A DNA stretch of 64,000 nt from Demequina muriae. GTDB lineage: Bacteria; Actinomycetota; Actinomycetes; Actinomycetales; Demequinaceae. The notes under the pieces are model-generated. The model was not told the DNA's origin and searched no databases. It worked only from the letters and a program-made list of their open reading frames with translations. The position numbers and the translations under genes are program-made. Location of the stretch: assembly GCF_030418295.1 (NCBI RefSeq), contig NZ_JAUHQA010000001.1, positions 1,550,001 through 1,614,000 of the forward strand, given 5' to 3'. Positions 9,101 through 18,895 of this stretch are shown one piece after another. How positions within the stretch are numbered: position 1 is the stretch's first letter; each line of letters starts with the position of its first letter.

Positions 9101-10755
9101 AGGTCCGCTCCCACCTGGGTCCGCAGACCCTCCGATGCCATCATGACCGCTCCTGTCATCGCGGCGAGCACGACGGCGGTCGCGAACGCCATGCCGATGC
9201 TCTCGATCCCGGGGCGACCCAGGAGGCGGTAGATCGCCGTGGTGAGCGTGGGGCTCTCCGGGCGGGCCACGAAGGTGGTGGCCCCGAACTCGCCGAGGGC
9301 GATCGCGAAGCCGAATCCGGCGGCGAGACCGAACGGCTTCTTGAGCAGCGGCCAGTCCACGGTGCGCCACACCCGCCACGGCGAGGCGCCGAGGGTTGCC
9401 GCGGCTGCGCGCATCTGCGGGGAGATGCCGCGAGAGGCCGGGACGAGGGTGCGCGCCACGAGCGGCAGGGCGACGACTGCCTGGGCGATCGGCACCAGCC
9501 ACCACGAGCCGCGCAGGTCGACCCCCAGCACGGAGCGGTTGAGGGTGAGCAGCATCCCGAGGCCCACGACCACCGCGCTCACCCCCAGCGGGAGCATCAC
9601 CACCGAATCGAGCAGCGTCGACCGTCCGGTGCGTCGCGTCAGCAGCGCTGCGACGATGAGGCCCAGCCCCGTCGCGATCGCAGTCGCGACCGACGCTGCC
9701 GCCATGGAGTTGACGGCGGCCTGCCACATCGGCACGGGCAGCCCGCCCAGCCCGGACTCGGTCAGCAGCGCGGCGTAGTGGTCCAGGCCATAGCCGTCGC
9801 GGGTGCGCAGCGACCTCTCGACCAGCGCCCACATCGGCGTCGCGAGCACTGCTGCGAGAACGGCGAGGATTCCTGCGACCCCCCATCGGTCGCGGCCGGC
9901 GAGTGGGCGCGTGCCGTCGAGCCGGCGCGTGCCGAGCGAGCGCTCGCGCCGCCGCCTCGCCCACTCGGCGCCTCCGAGAGCGAGGGCGACGAAGGCGAGC
10001 TGCAGCACCGACAGCACCGCCGCCGCGCGGAGGTCGAGGAACTGATTGACCTGCAGGTAGATCTCGGTCTCGACGGTGCGGACGCGGGTGCCGCCCAGGA
10101 CCAGGACCACGCCGAACGACGTCGCGCAGAACAGGAAGACGACGGCCGCGGCCGAGCCGATCGCGGGCGCGAGGGCCGGCAGCGTGACGTGCGCGAAGGC
10201 ACGTCGACGGTCGGCGCCGAGCGTGCGGGCAGCCAGCGCCGTCGACGGGTCCATGGCCGCCCACGCGCCTCCCACCACGCGAATCACGACGGCGACGTTG
10301 TAGAACACCAGGGCCGCGGCGATTGCGATCGGGGACTGGTCGAGACCCAGCCCCCCGAGCGGCCCGGATCGACCCAGGAGCGCGGTGAAGGCGGCGGCGA
10401 CCACCACGGTGGGGAGCACGAACGGCACGGCGGCGACCGCCCGCACCGCGCGCTGGCCGCGCCACCGCAGGCGATAGAGCGCGTAGGCGCCGGGAAGCCC
10501 GAGCGCCAGCGATCCCGCCGTACCCGCCGCGGCGAGTGCGAGCGTGGTGCCCACCGCATCGGCCGTCCGCGATGACGCCACCACCTCGGCGAGCCCGCCG
10601 AGGTCGAAGCCGCCGTCGAACAGTCCACGGCCCAGCACGGCGACCAGTGGCCACAGGAAGAACAGGCCGAGGAACGCGAGGGGCACCGCAGCGAGCGCCC
10701 ACCACCCCACTGAGTGGTGGAACGGCGTGGAGTGGCGGAGGCGCAGCGGCGTCAC
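9097..10755 (-). CDS. thiP: Thiamine ABC transporter permease (two-domain)
   Basis: This permease of about 552 residues has two fused binding-protein-dependent permease halves, each with about six membrane helices. Each half carries an EAA-type loop that contacts the ATPase (AARTLGADRRRAFAHVTLP and AAATLGASPWRVWRTVDWP). The length and duplicated layout match ThiP (E. coli ThiP is 536). I prefer the GTG at 10755, which has a GAGGA SD and lies 20 nt after the thiB stop. Another in-frame GTG at 10812 would overlap thiB and lacks an SD. Confidence 0.88.
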   Translation of the reverse strand: MTPLRLRHSTPFHHSVGWWALAAVPLAFLGLFFLWPLVAVLGRGLFDGGFDLGGLAEVVASSRTADAVGTTLALAAAGTAGSLALGLPGAYALYRLRWRGQRAVRAVAAVPFVLPTVVVAAAFTALLGRSGPLGGLGLDQSPIAIAAALVFYNVAVVIRVVGGAWAAMDPSTALAARTLGADRRRAFAHVTLPALAPAIGSAAAVVFLFCATSFGVVLVLGGTRVRTVETEIYLQVNQFLDLRAAAVLSVLQLAFVALALGGAEWARRRRERSLGTRRLDGTRPLAGRDRWGVAGILAVLAAVLATPMWALVERSLRTRDGYGLDHYAALLTESGLGGLPVPMWQAAVNSMAAASVATAIATGLGLIVAALLTRRTGRSTLLDSVVMLPLGVSAVVVGLGMLLTLNRSVLGVDLRGSWWLVPIAQAVVALPLVARTLVPASRGISPQMRAAAATLGASPWRVWRTVDWPLLKKPFGLAAGFGFAIALGEFGATTFVARPESPTLTTAIYRLLGRPGIESIGMAFATAVVLAAMTGAVMMASEGLRTQVGADL

Positions 10756-10775
10756 CAGCGTTCCTCGGACCAGAG

Positions 10776-11885
10776 TCAGTCGAGGACGATCGCGGTCCAG
10801 GACTCGATCCACGCGTCACGGTTCGCGGCGATCACATCGGGGTCCATGGTGTGGGGGTCGTCGGCTAGCGGGGCGAACTCGGCCCACTCGGCCGGCACGT
10901 CGACCTGGGAGGACACGGGGTAGACGTACATGTTCTCCGGCACGCTCGCCTGGAAATCGTCCGAGAGCATCCAGTCGATGACGGCCTTGCCCGCCTCGGG
11001 GTTGGCCGCTCCCTCGAGAAGCCCTGCGTACTCGACCTGGCGGAAGCACGTGTCGAGCAGCGCCGCCGTGGTGGCCTCGCCGTCGATGACCTCGGACGGA
11101 GGCGATGAGGCGTAGCTCAGCACGACCGGGTAGTCGCCACCGTAGTTGGGGGCGGAGAAGTCCACGAAGTACGTGTCCGACCAGGACGACGTGACGCGAA
11201 CCTGGTTCTCGGTGAGTGCGCGCCAGTAGTCCTCCCAGCCGTCCTCGCCGAACTCGGCGACCGTCGCAAGCAGGAACGCCAGCCCGGGCGACGAGGTCGC
11301 GGGGTTGGTCACCGACATCACGCCGTTGTACTGCGGGTCGGTGAGGAACCCGAGTCCCGAGGGAACCTCGAGGCCGGACTCCTCGAACCAGCCGATGTCG
11401 TAGTTCAGGCAGACATCGGAGTAGTCGATCGCGGTGAGTGCCTGCGAGCCTGCCACCGCATACTCGGAGGCGTCTGACGCAGCCGGGGCGCCGGACTCGT
11501 AGTCGGCGAACACCCCCTCGTCGATGGCGCGCGACGCAAACGTGTTGTCGACTCCGAACACGACATCGCCCAATGGGGCGTCCTTGGTGAGGATCAGCTG
11601 GTTGACGAGCACACCGGCGTCGCCCGGCTGGACGAATGTGACCTCGAGGCCGGACTCCTCTTCGAAGGCCGCGAGGACCTCGTCGGGGACCGCGAAGCTG
11701 TCGTGGGTCACGACGGTGACCTCGGAGCTCGAAGGATCCGTCGGGGCGGAGTCGGTCGCATCGGCGGTCGCGCCATCAGCGGCGGCGCCCGTCGGCTCCG
11801 CGGTGTCGCCGTCGGAGGAGCAGGCCGCGAGCGTCAACGTCGATGCCGCGACGGCCAGGGCGGTGATGGTGCGCAGTGGACGCAT
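10776..11885 (-). CDS. thiB: Thiamine-binding lipoprotein (ABC transporter substrate-binding protein)
   Basis: This 369-residue extracytoplasmic binding protein has a lipoprotein signal peptide with lipobox TLAAC (Cys22), followed by an Ala/Thr/Asp-rich linker. The mature start VTVVTHDSFAVPDEVLAAFE and the block GDVVFGVDNTFASRA correspond to the TYDSF and DVVLGLDNN signatures of ThiB. The substrate call is reinforced by the TPP riboswitch directly upstream. The ATG at 11885 has a GGGAGG SD that can be hidden in a small hairpin. It is the first gene of thiBPQ. Confidence 0.92.
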   Translation of the reverse strand: MRPLRTITALAVAASTLTLAACSSDGDTAEPTGAAADGATADATDSAPTDPSSSEVTVVTHDSFAVPDEVLAAFEEESGLEVTFVQPGDAGVLVNQLILTKDAPLGDVVFGVDNTFASRAIDEGVFADYESGAPAASDASEYAVAGSQALTAIDYSDVCLNYDIGWFEESGLEVPSGLGFLTDPQYNGVMSVTNPATSSPGLAFLLATVAEFGEDGWEDYWRALTENQVRVTSSWSDTYFVDFSAPNYGGDYPVVLSYASSPPSEVIDGEATTAALLDTCFRQVEYAGLLEGAANPEAGKAVIDWMLSDDFQASVPENMYVYPVSSQVDVPAEWAEFAPLADDPHTMDPDVIAANRDAWIESWTAIVLD

Positions 11886-11893
11886 GGGTGGAA

Positions 11894-11911
11894 CCTCCCA
11901 CAAGTAGGAGG
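11894..11911 (-). promoter_or_regulatory. SD-sequestering hairpin of thiB
   Basis: On the mRNA strand CCTCC (11911-11907) can pair with GGAGG (11898-11894), the Shine-Dalgarno of thiB, around an 8-nt loop. It sits just 3' of the riboswitch aptamer, which suggests control at translation initiation rather than by a terminator. Confidence 0.55.
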
Positions 11912-11920
11912 GGACGAGTC

Positions 11921-12020
11921 TCGACTCCCTACGCCGGCATCACCCGGATCAGGTTCGAGGGTCTGCGGCTGGTCCGCACTCTCAGCGCTCTGGCCCCTCG
12001 CGGGAAGCGCTCCCCTGTCG
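11921..12020 (-). ncRNA. TPP riboswitch (THI-box aptamer)
   Basis: Read on the minus strand, the aptamer starts with GACAGGGGAGCGC and contains the conserved GCTGAGAG core, the ACCCTCGAACCTGATC segment and GGGTGATGCCGGCGTAGGGA. CGAC/GTCG at the two ends close P1. All the invariant THI-box blocks are present and in order. Thiamine diphosphate binding would lower expression of thiBPQ. Confidence 0.97.
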
Positions 12021-12069
12021 TTGTCCGGCCAGCATACCGCCGATGCGAGTGAGGGCGGACGCGGTCAGA

Positions 12070-14589
12070 TCAGGGCTCGCAGGCCCATCCGTCCTTGTCG
12101 CGGTCGGACTCGTCGTTCAGGGCGTAAAGGGATGCCGAGACGAAGGTGCTCGTCGTGATGGGGCCGCCCACACGGGTGCCGATCATGTCGCGTACGCTCG
12201 ACGACTTCGCCACGCCATGCGGGTAGTGCTTGCGCATGTCGGTGCAGGACGCATAGTCGATGCCGACGGACTTCTTCACTGCAGAGGTCCGAGTCGCGCT
12301 GGTGTATCCCGACTTGGTGCCGACGACCTTGACTGTGATCGACTTGTACGCATCGGCCGGACGCACCTTGTACGTGCTTGCCGTGGATCCGCTCACGGCC
12401 TTGCCGTTCACGTACCACTGGACCTTCGTCGTCACGGTCCCCGGTCCCCAAGTGCCGCGCTTGACCGTCAGCGTGCTGCCCGCCTTCGCGGTGCCGGTGA
12501 TGGTCGGGGTGGGCGCGACGAGCCTGCGCCAGACGGTCACCGACGCGGAAGTCTTGGACATGGCGGAGTAGCCGGTGCGCGTCGCCGTCGCCTTCACCGT
12601 GATCTTGTGGCCGATGTCGGCCGTCGTGGCCTTGTAGGACCTCGACGTCGCTCCCGAGATGCTCGTGCCGTCCCGATACCACCGGTACGTCACCGAGCCG
12701 GGCGTGGGCGACCAGGTGCCGGCGCTCGCGGTCAGGGTGGAGCCCACGGTGGGCGAGCCCGTGACCTTGGGAGCGGGTGCGGTCGTGAAGACCTTCGCTG
12801 CGGTTCGTGAGTGACTGACCCACGTGCTCGACAGGTACCCCGAGCGCTTCGCTGTGATGGCCACCGAGATCTTGTGGCCTGCATCGGCGGTCGTGAGTCG
12901 GTACGAGGAGCCCGTGGCACCCGTGATCGCCTTGCCGTCGCGGCGCCACTGGTACGTGCTCGCCGACGGCGTGACGCCGTAAGTGGGTGCCTTGATGCTG
13001 ACCGTGCTGCCCGCAGCGAAGGTCCCCGTGAAGTCCGACGTGGTGCGCACGGTGCCGAGGGATCCGAGGACGGTCGTCGAGGGGCCGGTGTAGGTGCGGG
13101 TCTCGTATCCGGCGGCTCGCACGCTCACGCTCACCGACAGCGTCTTGCCCCGGGCCGATGCGGGCAACTGATAGGTCGTGGTGCGGTCCCAGTCGGTGGT
13201 CGCGACGGTGGTGCCATCGATCTTCCACACCGTCTTGAAGGACGGCTGGGTGTCGACGCTGCTGAGCCCCGTCACGGTGACGTGGGGGGTGGTGCCCACC
13301 ACCGCGGGATTGGTGAACGTGATGGTGGGGGACGCGGGCAGTGCGCCGAGCACCGCGGCAGACGCGCTGCCACGGATCTCCTTCTCCACCATGCCGGGCA
13401 GCCAGATGGTCGCGACGGCGCGTGGCCTGAGCCCCATGTGTGTCACTCCGGGTGTGTATGTGGTCCCCCAGCCCAGGTACTGCCCGGTGCCAGCGTCCTC
13501 CCACGTGAAGCTGGGCGTCAGTCCAGCGGGAGCATTGGCCGTGGTGAGCGACGCCGTGAGCGTCTGCCCTACCTTCGAGGTTCCCGAGACCGTGACCGTC
13601 GCCGACAGCGACGCCGGCCAGGCGCACGCCGTCGGACCGGAGCTGGCGACGTGGTCGATCTGCCCGGAGAACGCGTCGCCGTCGTCGAACCGCAGCACCG
13701 ACTGGCCGTAGGGCAGAAACATGGTCTGTGGCCCGAAGCGGTAGGCGTTGGAGGCGGTGGCGGAGAGGACGCTGCCTGCAGGCCCCACAATCTGGGCGGG
13801 GGTGAAGGGGACGCAGCGGGTGACCGGCGCGCCATCGATGAACTGATCCCGTGCGGAGAACTCCTCCAGGGCCGGCATGGCGCCCAGCGCAGACGCATTG
13901 CGCACGGCGTTGCCGTCGACGTCGAGGAAGGCCAGCGACGGGTGGCCGGCGAGCGGGCTGAGGTCCTCCACCCACGCGTACGCGAGGTCGACGACGGTCA
14001 GGCTCGCGAGCTGCGCCAGTGGCGACACGTCCTCGACCAAGGTCTCATCGGCGTACAGCGCCTCGAGCGCGTGGGCGTCGGCGAGCGGGCTCAGGTCCTC
14101 GACATCGGTCGCACCGATGTCGAGAACCGCCAGATCGGGCAGGGCCGCGAACGACGGCAAGGTCGTCAGGGCCCCCGCGTAGAGATCGAGCCAGACGAGC
14201 GTACTCAGGGAGGCGACCGCGGAGATGTCCGTGGCCCCAAGACCCGGCAGGCTCAGGTATTCGAGCTGAGGCAGTGCGGCAAGGGGGGCGATGTCGGTGA
14301 TCTGCGAGGCGGGCTCGATATGCAGCGCGAGGAGATGATTGGCGTGCTGGAGGCCCTCAAGCGTGCTGACCGAGCCGTCGCACTCTAGCGCCTCCAGTGC
14401 GGCGAGCTCCGTCGAGGTGAGCGACGCATCTGCGGGAAGCTCGAGCGCGTCTCGGATGCAGGACGCAAGCGCCGGGTCGGGGATGTCGACGGCGTCGGCC
14501 GCACCCGCCCGAGCAGGCTCGAGCGTGAGCGCGACCACTGCGATGGCGGTGATGGCAGCACCGCGGTAGAAGACGGAAGACAGGACCAT
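12070..14589 (-). CDS. Secreted leucine-rich-repeat / Ig-like repeat / Excalibur-domain protein
   Basis: This 839-residue protein has a signal peptide (about 1-31, ending EPARAGAADA). Residues 60-265 form internalin-like leucine-rich repeats of about 22 residues (recurring LxxLxxLxL and DLSPLA blocks). The middle holds bacterial Ig-like repeats with motifs such as WYRDGTSISGATSRSYKATT and GHKITVKATATRTGY, about 90 residues apart. The last 60 residues are an Excalibur calcium-binding domain ending DRDKDGWACEP. No LPxTG or C-terminal membrane anchor is seen, so it is probably released or wall-associated through its repeats. The start ATG has a GGGGGT SD. Binding to other cells, polysaccharide or host surfaces is plausible but not shown. 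Confidence 0.85.
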   Translation of the reverse strand: MVLSSVFYRGAAITAIAVVALTLEPARAGAADAVDIPDPALASCIRDALELPADASLTSTELAALEALECDGSVSTLEGLQHANHLLALHIEPASQITDIAPLAALPQLEYLSLPGLGATDISAVASLSTLVWLDLYAGALTTLPSFAALPDLAVLDIGATDVEDLSPLADAHALEALYADETLVEDVSPLAQLASLTVVDLAYAWVEDLSPLAGHPSLAFLDVDGNAVRNASALGAMPALEEFSARDQFIDGAPVTRCVPFTPAQIVGPAGSVLSATASNAYRFGPQTMFLPYGQSVLRFDDGDAFSGQIDHVASSGPTACAWPASLSATVTVSGTSKVGQTLTASLTTANAPAGLTPSFTWEDAGTGQYLGWGTTYTPGVTHMGLRPRAVATIWLPGMVEKEIRGSASAAVLGALPASPTITFTNPAVVGTTPHVTVTGLSSVDTQPSFKTVWKIDGTTVATTDWDRTTTYQLPASARGKTLSVSVSVRAAGYETRTYTGPSTTVLGSLGTVRTTSDFTGTFAAGSTVSIKAPTYGVTPSASTYQWRRDGKAITGATGSSYRLTTADAGHKISVAITAKRSGYLSSTWVSHSRTAAKVFTTAPAPKVTGSPTVGSTLTASAGTWSPTPGSVTYRWYRDGTSISGATSRSYKATTADIGHKITVKATATRTGYSAMSKTSASVTVWRRLVAPTPTITGTAKAGSTLTVKRGTWGPGTVTTKVQWYVNGKAVSGSTASTYKVRPADAYKSITVKVVGTKSGYTSATRTSAVKKSVGIDYASCTDMRKHYPHGVAKSSSVRDMIGTRVGGPITTSTFVSASLYALNDESDRDKDGWACEP

Positions 14590-14719
14590 CGGAACCCCCA
14601 GACGACGTGTGTCGCGTCGCCTGGCTCCAGGGGCATCGTGCTTCGCGTGCCTTGAGTATGGGTCCAGGTCCTGCAGGTGGTCAAGAGCCTTGCGGAAGCG
14701 GTCTCAGAACACAGCGGTC

Positions 14720-15295
14720 CTAGATCTCCGTGCGGTGGAAGTTCTGGAAGCTCCGGCTCGCCGTGGGGCCGCGCTGGCCGCGGTAGCGCGAGCCGTACTT
14801 GCCCGATCCATACGGGTGCTCGGCAGCGGAGGAGAGCTGGAAGAAGCACAGCTGGCCGATCTTCATGCCCGGCCACAGGTTGATGGGCAGGGTCGCGGTG
14901 TTCGACAGCTCGAGGGTGACGTTGCCCTCGAAGCCCGGGTCGATGAACCCGGCGGTCGAGTGTGTGAGCAGTCCCAGCCGGCCGAGTGACGACTTGCCTT
15001 CGAGTCGCGCCGCGATGTCGTCTGGCAGAGTCACCGACTCGAAGGTCGAGCCCAGCACGAACTCGCCGGGGTGGAGAACGAAGGGGCGGTCGTCGTCGAC
15101 CTCGATGAGCCGAGTGAGATCGGGCTGCTCCACCGACGGGTCGATCGCCGCGTACTTGTGGTTGTCGAAGATGCGGAAGAACTTGTCGAGCCGCACGTCG
15201 ATCGACGACGGCTGAATCATGTCCGGCTCGTACGGGTCGAGGGCGACTCGGCCGGAGTCGATCTGGGCGCGGATGTCGCGGTCGGAGAGCAGCAT
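14720..15295 (-). CDS. dcd: dCTP deaminase (possibly bifunctional, dUMP-forming)
   Basis: This 191-residue nucleotide enzyme converts dCTP to dUTP, and in many actinobacteria directly to dUMP, for thymidylate synthesis. Characteristic blocks are MLLSDRDI at the start, [36 protein letters not shown] (substrate and catalytic Glu region) and the C-terminal [16 protein letters not shown]. The length equals the family norm. The ATG is preceded at 6 nt by TAGGTT (15302-15307 on the complement) with no SD, so it is probably leaderless. It stands between the LRR gene and the divergent GH94 gene. Confidence 0.96.
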   Translation of the reverse strand: MLLSDRDIRAQIDSGRVALDPYEPDMIQPSSIDVRLDKFFRIFDNHKYAAIDPSVEQPDLTRLIEVDDDRPFVLHPGEFVLGSTFESVTLPDDIAARLEGKSSLGRLGLLTHSTAGFIDPGFEGNVTLELSNTATLPINLWPGMKIGQLCFFQLSSAAEHPYGSGKYGSRYRGQRGPTASRSFQNFHRTEI

Positions 15296-15371
15296 GGGGA
15301 CAACCTACCGGGGTGCCGCGTCGGCGCCCAAGGGAGTTGTCGCATCGGCCGTACGCCAGGCAGGTGAGCCG

Positions 15372-15402
15372 TTGATCGGAACGTTTCGACTTCGGCTACT
15401 AT
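15372..15402 (+). promoter_or_regulatory. Candidate promoter with LacI-type operator for the GH94 gene
   Basis: A -35-like TTGATC (15372-15377) and -10-like TACTAT (15397-15402) are 19 nt apart. Between them lies TCGGAACGTTTCGA (15376-15389), a 14-bp palindrome with one mismatch centred on CG, the shape of LacI/CebR-family operators. This would fit induction of cellobiose use by sugar. Confidence 0.5.
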
Positions 15403-15442
15403 GGTGGGCGGCTCTCATACCTTGGCGGAAGGCATCACCCCC

Positions 15443-17866
15443 ATGCAGTTCGGTCACTTCGACGACGAAGCTCGCGAATACGTCATCACCACGCCTCACA
15501 CTCCGTACCCGTGGATCAACTACCTCGGTTCGCAGGAGTTCTTCGGGCTCATCTCGCACACGGCAGGCGGCTACAGCTTCTATCGCGACGCAAAGATGCG
15601 TCGCCTCACGCGCTACCGCTACAACAACATCCCCGTCGACGACGGCGGCCGCTACTTCTCGATCAACGACGGCGGCGACGTGTGGAGCCCCTCGTTCCGC
15701 CCGTACAAGAAGGACCTCGACCGCTTCGAGACGCGCCACGGCATGGGCTACACGCGCATCACCGGCGAGCGCGGCGGCCTCGAGGCCTCGGTGCTCTTCT
15801 TCGTGCCCGTGGACATCAACGCCGAGATCCACCAGGTGACGCTCACCAACCTGTCCGATGCGCCCAAGTCGGTGGACCTGTTCAGCTTCGTCGAGTTCTG
15901 CCTGTGGAACGCCGAGGACGATCAGACCAACTACCAGCGCAACCTCAGCATCGGTGAGGTCGAGGTCGAAGACGGCGCGATCTATCACAAGACCGAGTAC
16001 CGCGAGCGTCGCAACCACTACGCGATGTACGCGGTGAACTCGCCGATCGCGGGCTTCGACACCGACCGCGACTCCTACCTCGGCTACGGCAACGGCTTCC
16101 ACGAGGCCGCGGTGCCGCACGCCGGCACGTCCGAGGATTCCGTGGCCTCGGGCTGGTACCCGATCGCCTCGCACCACCTCGAGGCCGACCTCGCGCCGGG
16201 AGAGTCACGTCAGTACACCTTCGTGCTGGGCTACCTCGAGAACGCAGACGACGACAAGTGGGAGTCGCCCGGGGTCATCAACAAGGCGCCCGCCCGCGAG
16301 CTGCTGGCGCGCTTCGACGACAACGCCAAGACCGACGCGGAGTTCGCGCGCCTCAACGAGTACTGGGACAACCTGCTGGGCAGCTACACGGTCTCGTCGA
16401 CCGACGAGAAGCTCGACCGCATGGTCAACATCTGGAACCAGTACCAGTGCATGGTGACCTACAACATGTCCCGCTCGGCCTCGTACTTCGAGACGGGCAT
16501 GGGGCGCGGGATGGGCTTCCGCGACTCGAGCCAGGACCTGCTGGGATTCGTGCACCTGGTGCCCGAGCGCGCCCGCGAGCGCATCATCGACATCGCGTCC
16601 ACGCAGTTCGAGGACGGCAGTGCGTACCACCAGTACCAGCCGCTCACCAAGCGCGGCAACCACGCGCTGGGCTCGGGTTTCAATGACGACCCGCTGTGGC
16701 TCATCCTCGGTGTCGCGGCCTACATCAAGGAGACCGGTGACTTCGCGATCCTCGATGAGATGGTGCCGTTCGACAACGACGAGTCGCTCGCGCAGCCGCT
16801 CATGGAGCACCTCAAGAGGAGCTTCAATCACCCGCTCGAGAAAGCCGGCCCGCACGGGCTGCCGCTCATCGGCCGCGCGGACTGGAACGACTGCCTGAAC
16901 CTCAACTGCTTCTCCTCGACCCCCGGCGAGTCCTTCCAGACCACCGAGAACCAGGCGGGCGGCGTCGCAGAGTCCGTCTTCATCGCGGGCATGTTCGCTG
17001 CCATCGGCCCCGACTATGTGGCGCTCGCGCGCCGCCGCGGGGACGATGCGGAGGCGGACCGCGCCGAGAAGGCCATCGCCGACATGAAGCAGGCCGTGGT
17101 GGACCACGGCTGGGACGGCGAGTGGTTCCTGCGTGCCTACGACTTCTACGGCAACAAGGTGGGCTCGCACGAGAACGCCGAGGGTCAGATCTGGATCGAG
17201 CCCCAGGGCTTCTGCATCATGGGTGGCATCGGCGTCGACGACGGCAAGGCCATCACGGCGCTCGACTCGTGCCGCGAGCGCCTCAACACCCCGCACGGCA
17301 TGGTGCTGCAGAACCCCGCGTACACGAGCTACCAGATCGAGCTGGGCGAGGTGTCGACCTACCCGCCGGGCTACAAGGAGAACGGCGGCATCTTCTGCCA
17401 CAACAACCCGTGGGTCATCATCGCCGAGACCGTCGTCGGTCGGGCCGAGCACGCCTGGGAGTACTACAAGCAGATCACCCCGGCATACAGGGAAGAGATC
17501 TCCGAGGTCCACCGCCTCGAGCCCTACGTGTACGCGCAGATGATCGCCGGCAAGGACGCGTCGCGCCACGGCGAGGCCAAGAACTCGTGGCTCACCGGGA
17601 CCGCGTCGTGGAACTTCGTGACGGTCTCGCAGTACCTGCTCGGTGTGCGCCCGGACTACGACGGCCTCATCGTCGACCCCTGCATCGGCGCTGAGGTCAC
17701 GGACTTCACCGTGCGCCGCCAGGTGCGCGGCGCCGAGTATGTGATCACCGTCAAGAACTCCGGCGGCAAGGGTGCGACCCTCACGGTCGATGGCGTGGAC
17801 GTCGAGGGCAATACCGTGCCCTACGCCCCGGCCGGCTCAACAGTGCAGGTCGTCGCCTCCGTCTAG
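15443..17866 (+). CDS. Cellobiose phosphorylase (GH94)
   Basis: This 807-residue cytoplasmic enzyme phosphorolyses beta-1,4-linked glucose dimers to glucose 1-phosphate and a free sugar. The N-terminal beta-sandwich begins [21 protein letters not shown]. The alpha/alpha-barrel holds [21 protein letters not shown] (residues 478-486, containing the general-acid Asp) and the C-terminal TGTASWNF substrate block. Length and motifs match cellobiose phosphorylases (about 810-820). I use the ATG at 15443, with a GGAAGG SD; an upstream in-frame ATG at 15401 overlaps the -10 box. Cellobionate or laminaribiose specificity cannot be excluded. It has no sugar transporter neighbour in the window. Confidence 0.93.
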   Translation: MQFGHFDDEAREYVITTPHTPYPWINYLGSQEFFGLISHTAGGYSFYRDAKMRRLTRYRYNNIPVDDGGRYFSINDGGDVWSPSFRPYKKDLDRFETRHGMGYTRITGERGGLEASVLFFVPVDINAEIHQVTLTNLSDAPKSVDLFSFVEFCLWNAEDDQTNYQRNLSIGEVEVEDGAIYHKTEYRERRNHYAMYAVNSPIAGFDTDRDSYLGYGNGFHEAAVPHAGTSEDSVASGWYPIASHHLEADLAPGESRQYTFVLGYLENADDDKWESPGVINKAPARELLARFDDNAKTDAEFARLNEYWDNLLGSYTVSSTDEKLDRMVNIWNQYQCMVTYNMSRSASYFETGMGRGMGFRDSSQDLLGFVHLVPERARERIIDIASTQFEDGSAYHQYQPLTKRGNHALGSGFNDDPLWLILGVAAYIKETGDFAILDEMVPFDNDESLAQPLMEHLKRSFNHPLEKAGPHGLPLIGRADWNDCLNLNCFSSTPGESFQTTENQAGGVAESVFIAGMFAAIGPDYVALARRRGDDAEADRAEKAIADMKQAVVDHGWDGEWFLRAYDFYGNKVGSHENAEGQIWIEPQGFCIMGGIGVDDGKAITALDSCRERLNTPHGMVLQNPAYTSYQIELGEVSTYPPGYKENGGIFCHNNPWVIIAETVVGRAEHAWEYYKQITPAYREEISEVHRLEPYVYAQMIAGKDASRHGEAKNSWLTGTASWNFVTVSQYLLGVRPDYDGLIVDPCIGAEVTDFTVRRQVRGAEYVITVKNSGGKGATLTVDGVDVEGNTVPYAPAGSTVQVVASV

Positions 17867-17883
17867 CGCACTGGCATACGACG

Positions 17884-17911
17884 GCCCCGGTGTCACCACT
17901 GACCCGGGGTC
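17884..17911. terminator. Weak terminator hairpin after the GH94 gene
   Basis: CCCCGG (17885-17890) and CCGGGG (17904-17909) can pair, followed by TCTTCGTGTCT. It lies between the convergent GH94 and DUF4349 genes. Confidence 0.5.
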
Positions 17912-17947
17912 TTCGTGTCTCCGGCGTCGGCGCGCGCCGCGTCGTCA

Positions 17948-18895
17948 TCAGTGGGTGGGTGCGGGTGGCGGCTCGGGCGACGCGCTCGGCGCGGCTGGGG
18001 CCGGACCTGGGCCCGTCGCCTGGCGGCTCGTCCGTGATCGCCGTGCGCGGATGCCGACAACGGTCGCGACCACCAGGACCGCGGCGAGGGCCGCCCAGGG
18101 CAGGAGCACCCCTGCCAGGACCATTACGACCGAGAAGAACGAGACCAGCGCGTTCCAGCCGGACTGCAGGCCGTCCCAGAAGGATTCGGGTGAGTCGTCC
18201 ACGATGACGATGGGTTCGGTGGTGAGCGAAAGTTCGATGGTCGACATCGACACTTGGTCGTCGAGACCCCGCTGCCGGGACTCGAGGCTCTCGAGCTCCG
18301 CCTGGCGACCGGCGAGCTCGTCCTCGAGCGCGATGATGTCCTTGATGTCCTCCGCCTCGAGAAGGAGGCCCTGGATGCGATCCGTGGAGGCACGGAGCGT
18401 CGAGATCCGGGCATCCAGGTCCGTCACTTCGGTGGTGACGTCGCGGGACTCCGTCGCGAATTGGTCGACCGTGCCCAGCGCACGGAGATCATCGACCACG
18501 GCGTCGAGTCGGTCCTGCGGGATGCGGAGCAGGAGCGAGGCGGAGCCCCCGTCGTACTCGTCGGCGGCAGTCTCGTTGCGAGCATCGACACGGCCGCCCG
18601 CGCTCTGCACCATGCCGACGGCTTGGTCGGCGGCCGCGATCGGGTCCTCGACGGTCATGTAGAGCGAGCCCGTGACGATGAGGGAGCGATCGTCGGCGAC
18701 GGTCTCGGTGCCGACGTCCGCACCCGCCTCCTCCTGGACGGCTCCGCCACCTGCGTCTGCGGCGCCGGACCCTTCTGAGTCGAACGCCTCGTCGGACGAC
18801 GAGCAGCCCGCAAGGGCCGCCGCGGCGACGATCAGTCCCACGATGATTCCCGTGCGCCGCATGCGGCCCACGGTCCCGTCCACCTTGTCGGTCAT
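17948..18895 (-). CDS. DUF4349 lipoprotein
   Basis: This envelope protein has about 315 residues. A short cytoplasmic leader is followed by MRRTGIIVGLIVAAAALAGC, a lipoprotein signal with lipobox. The body has the DUF4349 layout: a beta/alpha region (SLIVTGSLYMTVEDPIAAAD and later RIPQDRLDAVVDDLRALG), a coiled coil rich in Glu/Leu (DIIALEDELAGRQAELESLE), a second strand block (STIELSLTT), and a C-terminal membrane helix followed by Arg and a Pro/Ala tail. Start choice is uncertain (18904, 18895 or 18862); none has a clear SD. The function of DUF4349 proteins is unknown. It is divergent from the DUF4397 surface protein gene. Confidence 0.8.
   Translation of the reverse strand: MTDKVDGTVGRMRRTGIIVGLIVAAAALAGCSSSDEAFDSEGSGAADAGGGAVQEEAGADVGTETVADDRSLIVTGSLYMTVEDPIAAADQAVGMVQSAGGRVDARNETAADEYDGGSASLLLRIPQDRLDAVVDDLRALGTVDQFATESRDVTTEVTDLDARISTLRASTDRIQGLLLEAEDIKDIIALEDELAGRQAELESLESRQRGLDDQVSMSTIELSLTTEPIVIVDDSPESFWDGLQSGWNALVSFFSVVMVLAGVLLPWAALAAVLVVATVVGIRARRSRTSRQATGPGPAPAAPSASPEPPPAPTH

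Noticed and set aside
10756-10812. N-terminal extension of thiP starting at GTG 10812
   Set aside because: It would overlap the end of thiB by 37 nt, lacks an SD, and adds a charged segment not expected before the first membrane helix.
11945-11985. tRNA-like GGTTCGAG stretch
   Set aside because: It is the conserved THI-box segment of the TPP riboswitch read from the other strand. No acceptor stem or anticodon arm can be formed.
12065-13975. Second long minus-strand frame in the LRR gene region
   Set aside because: It overlaps the LRR/Ig-like/Excalibur gene in another frame; only that gene's frame shows signal peptide, repeats and the Excalibur motif.
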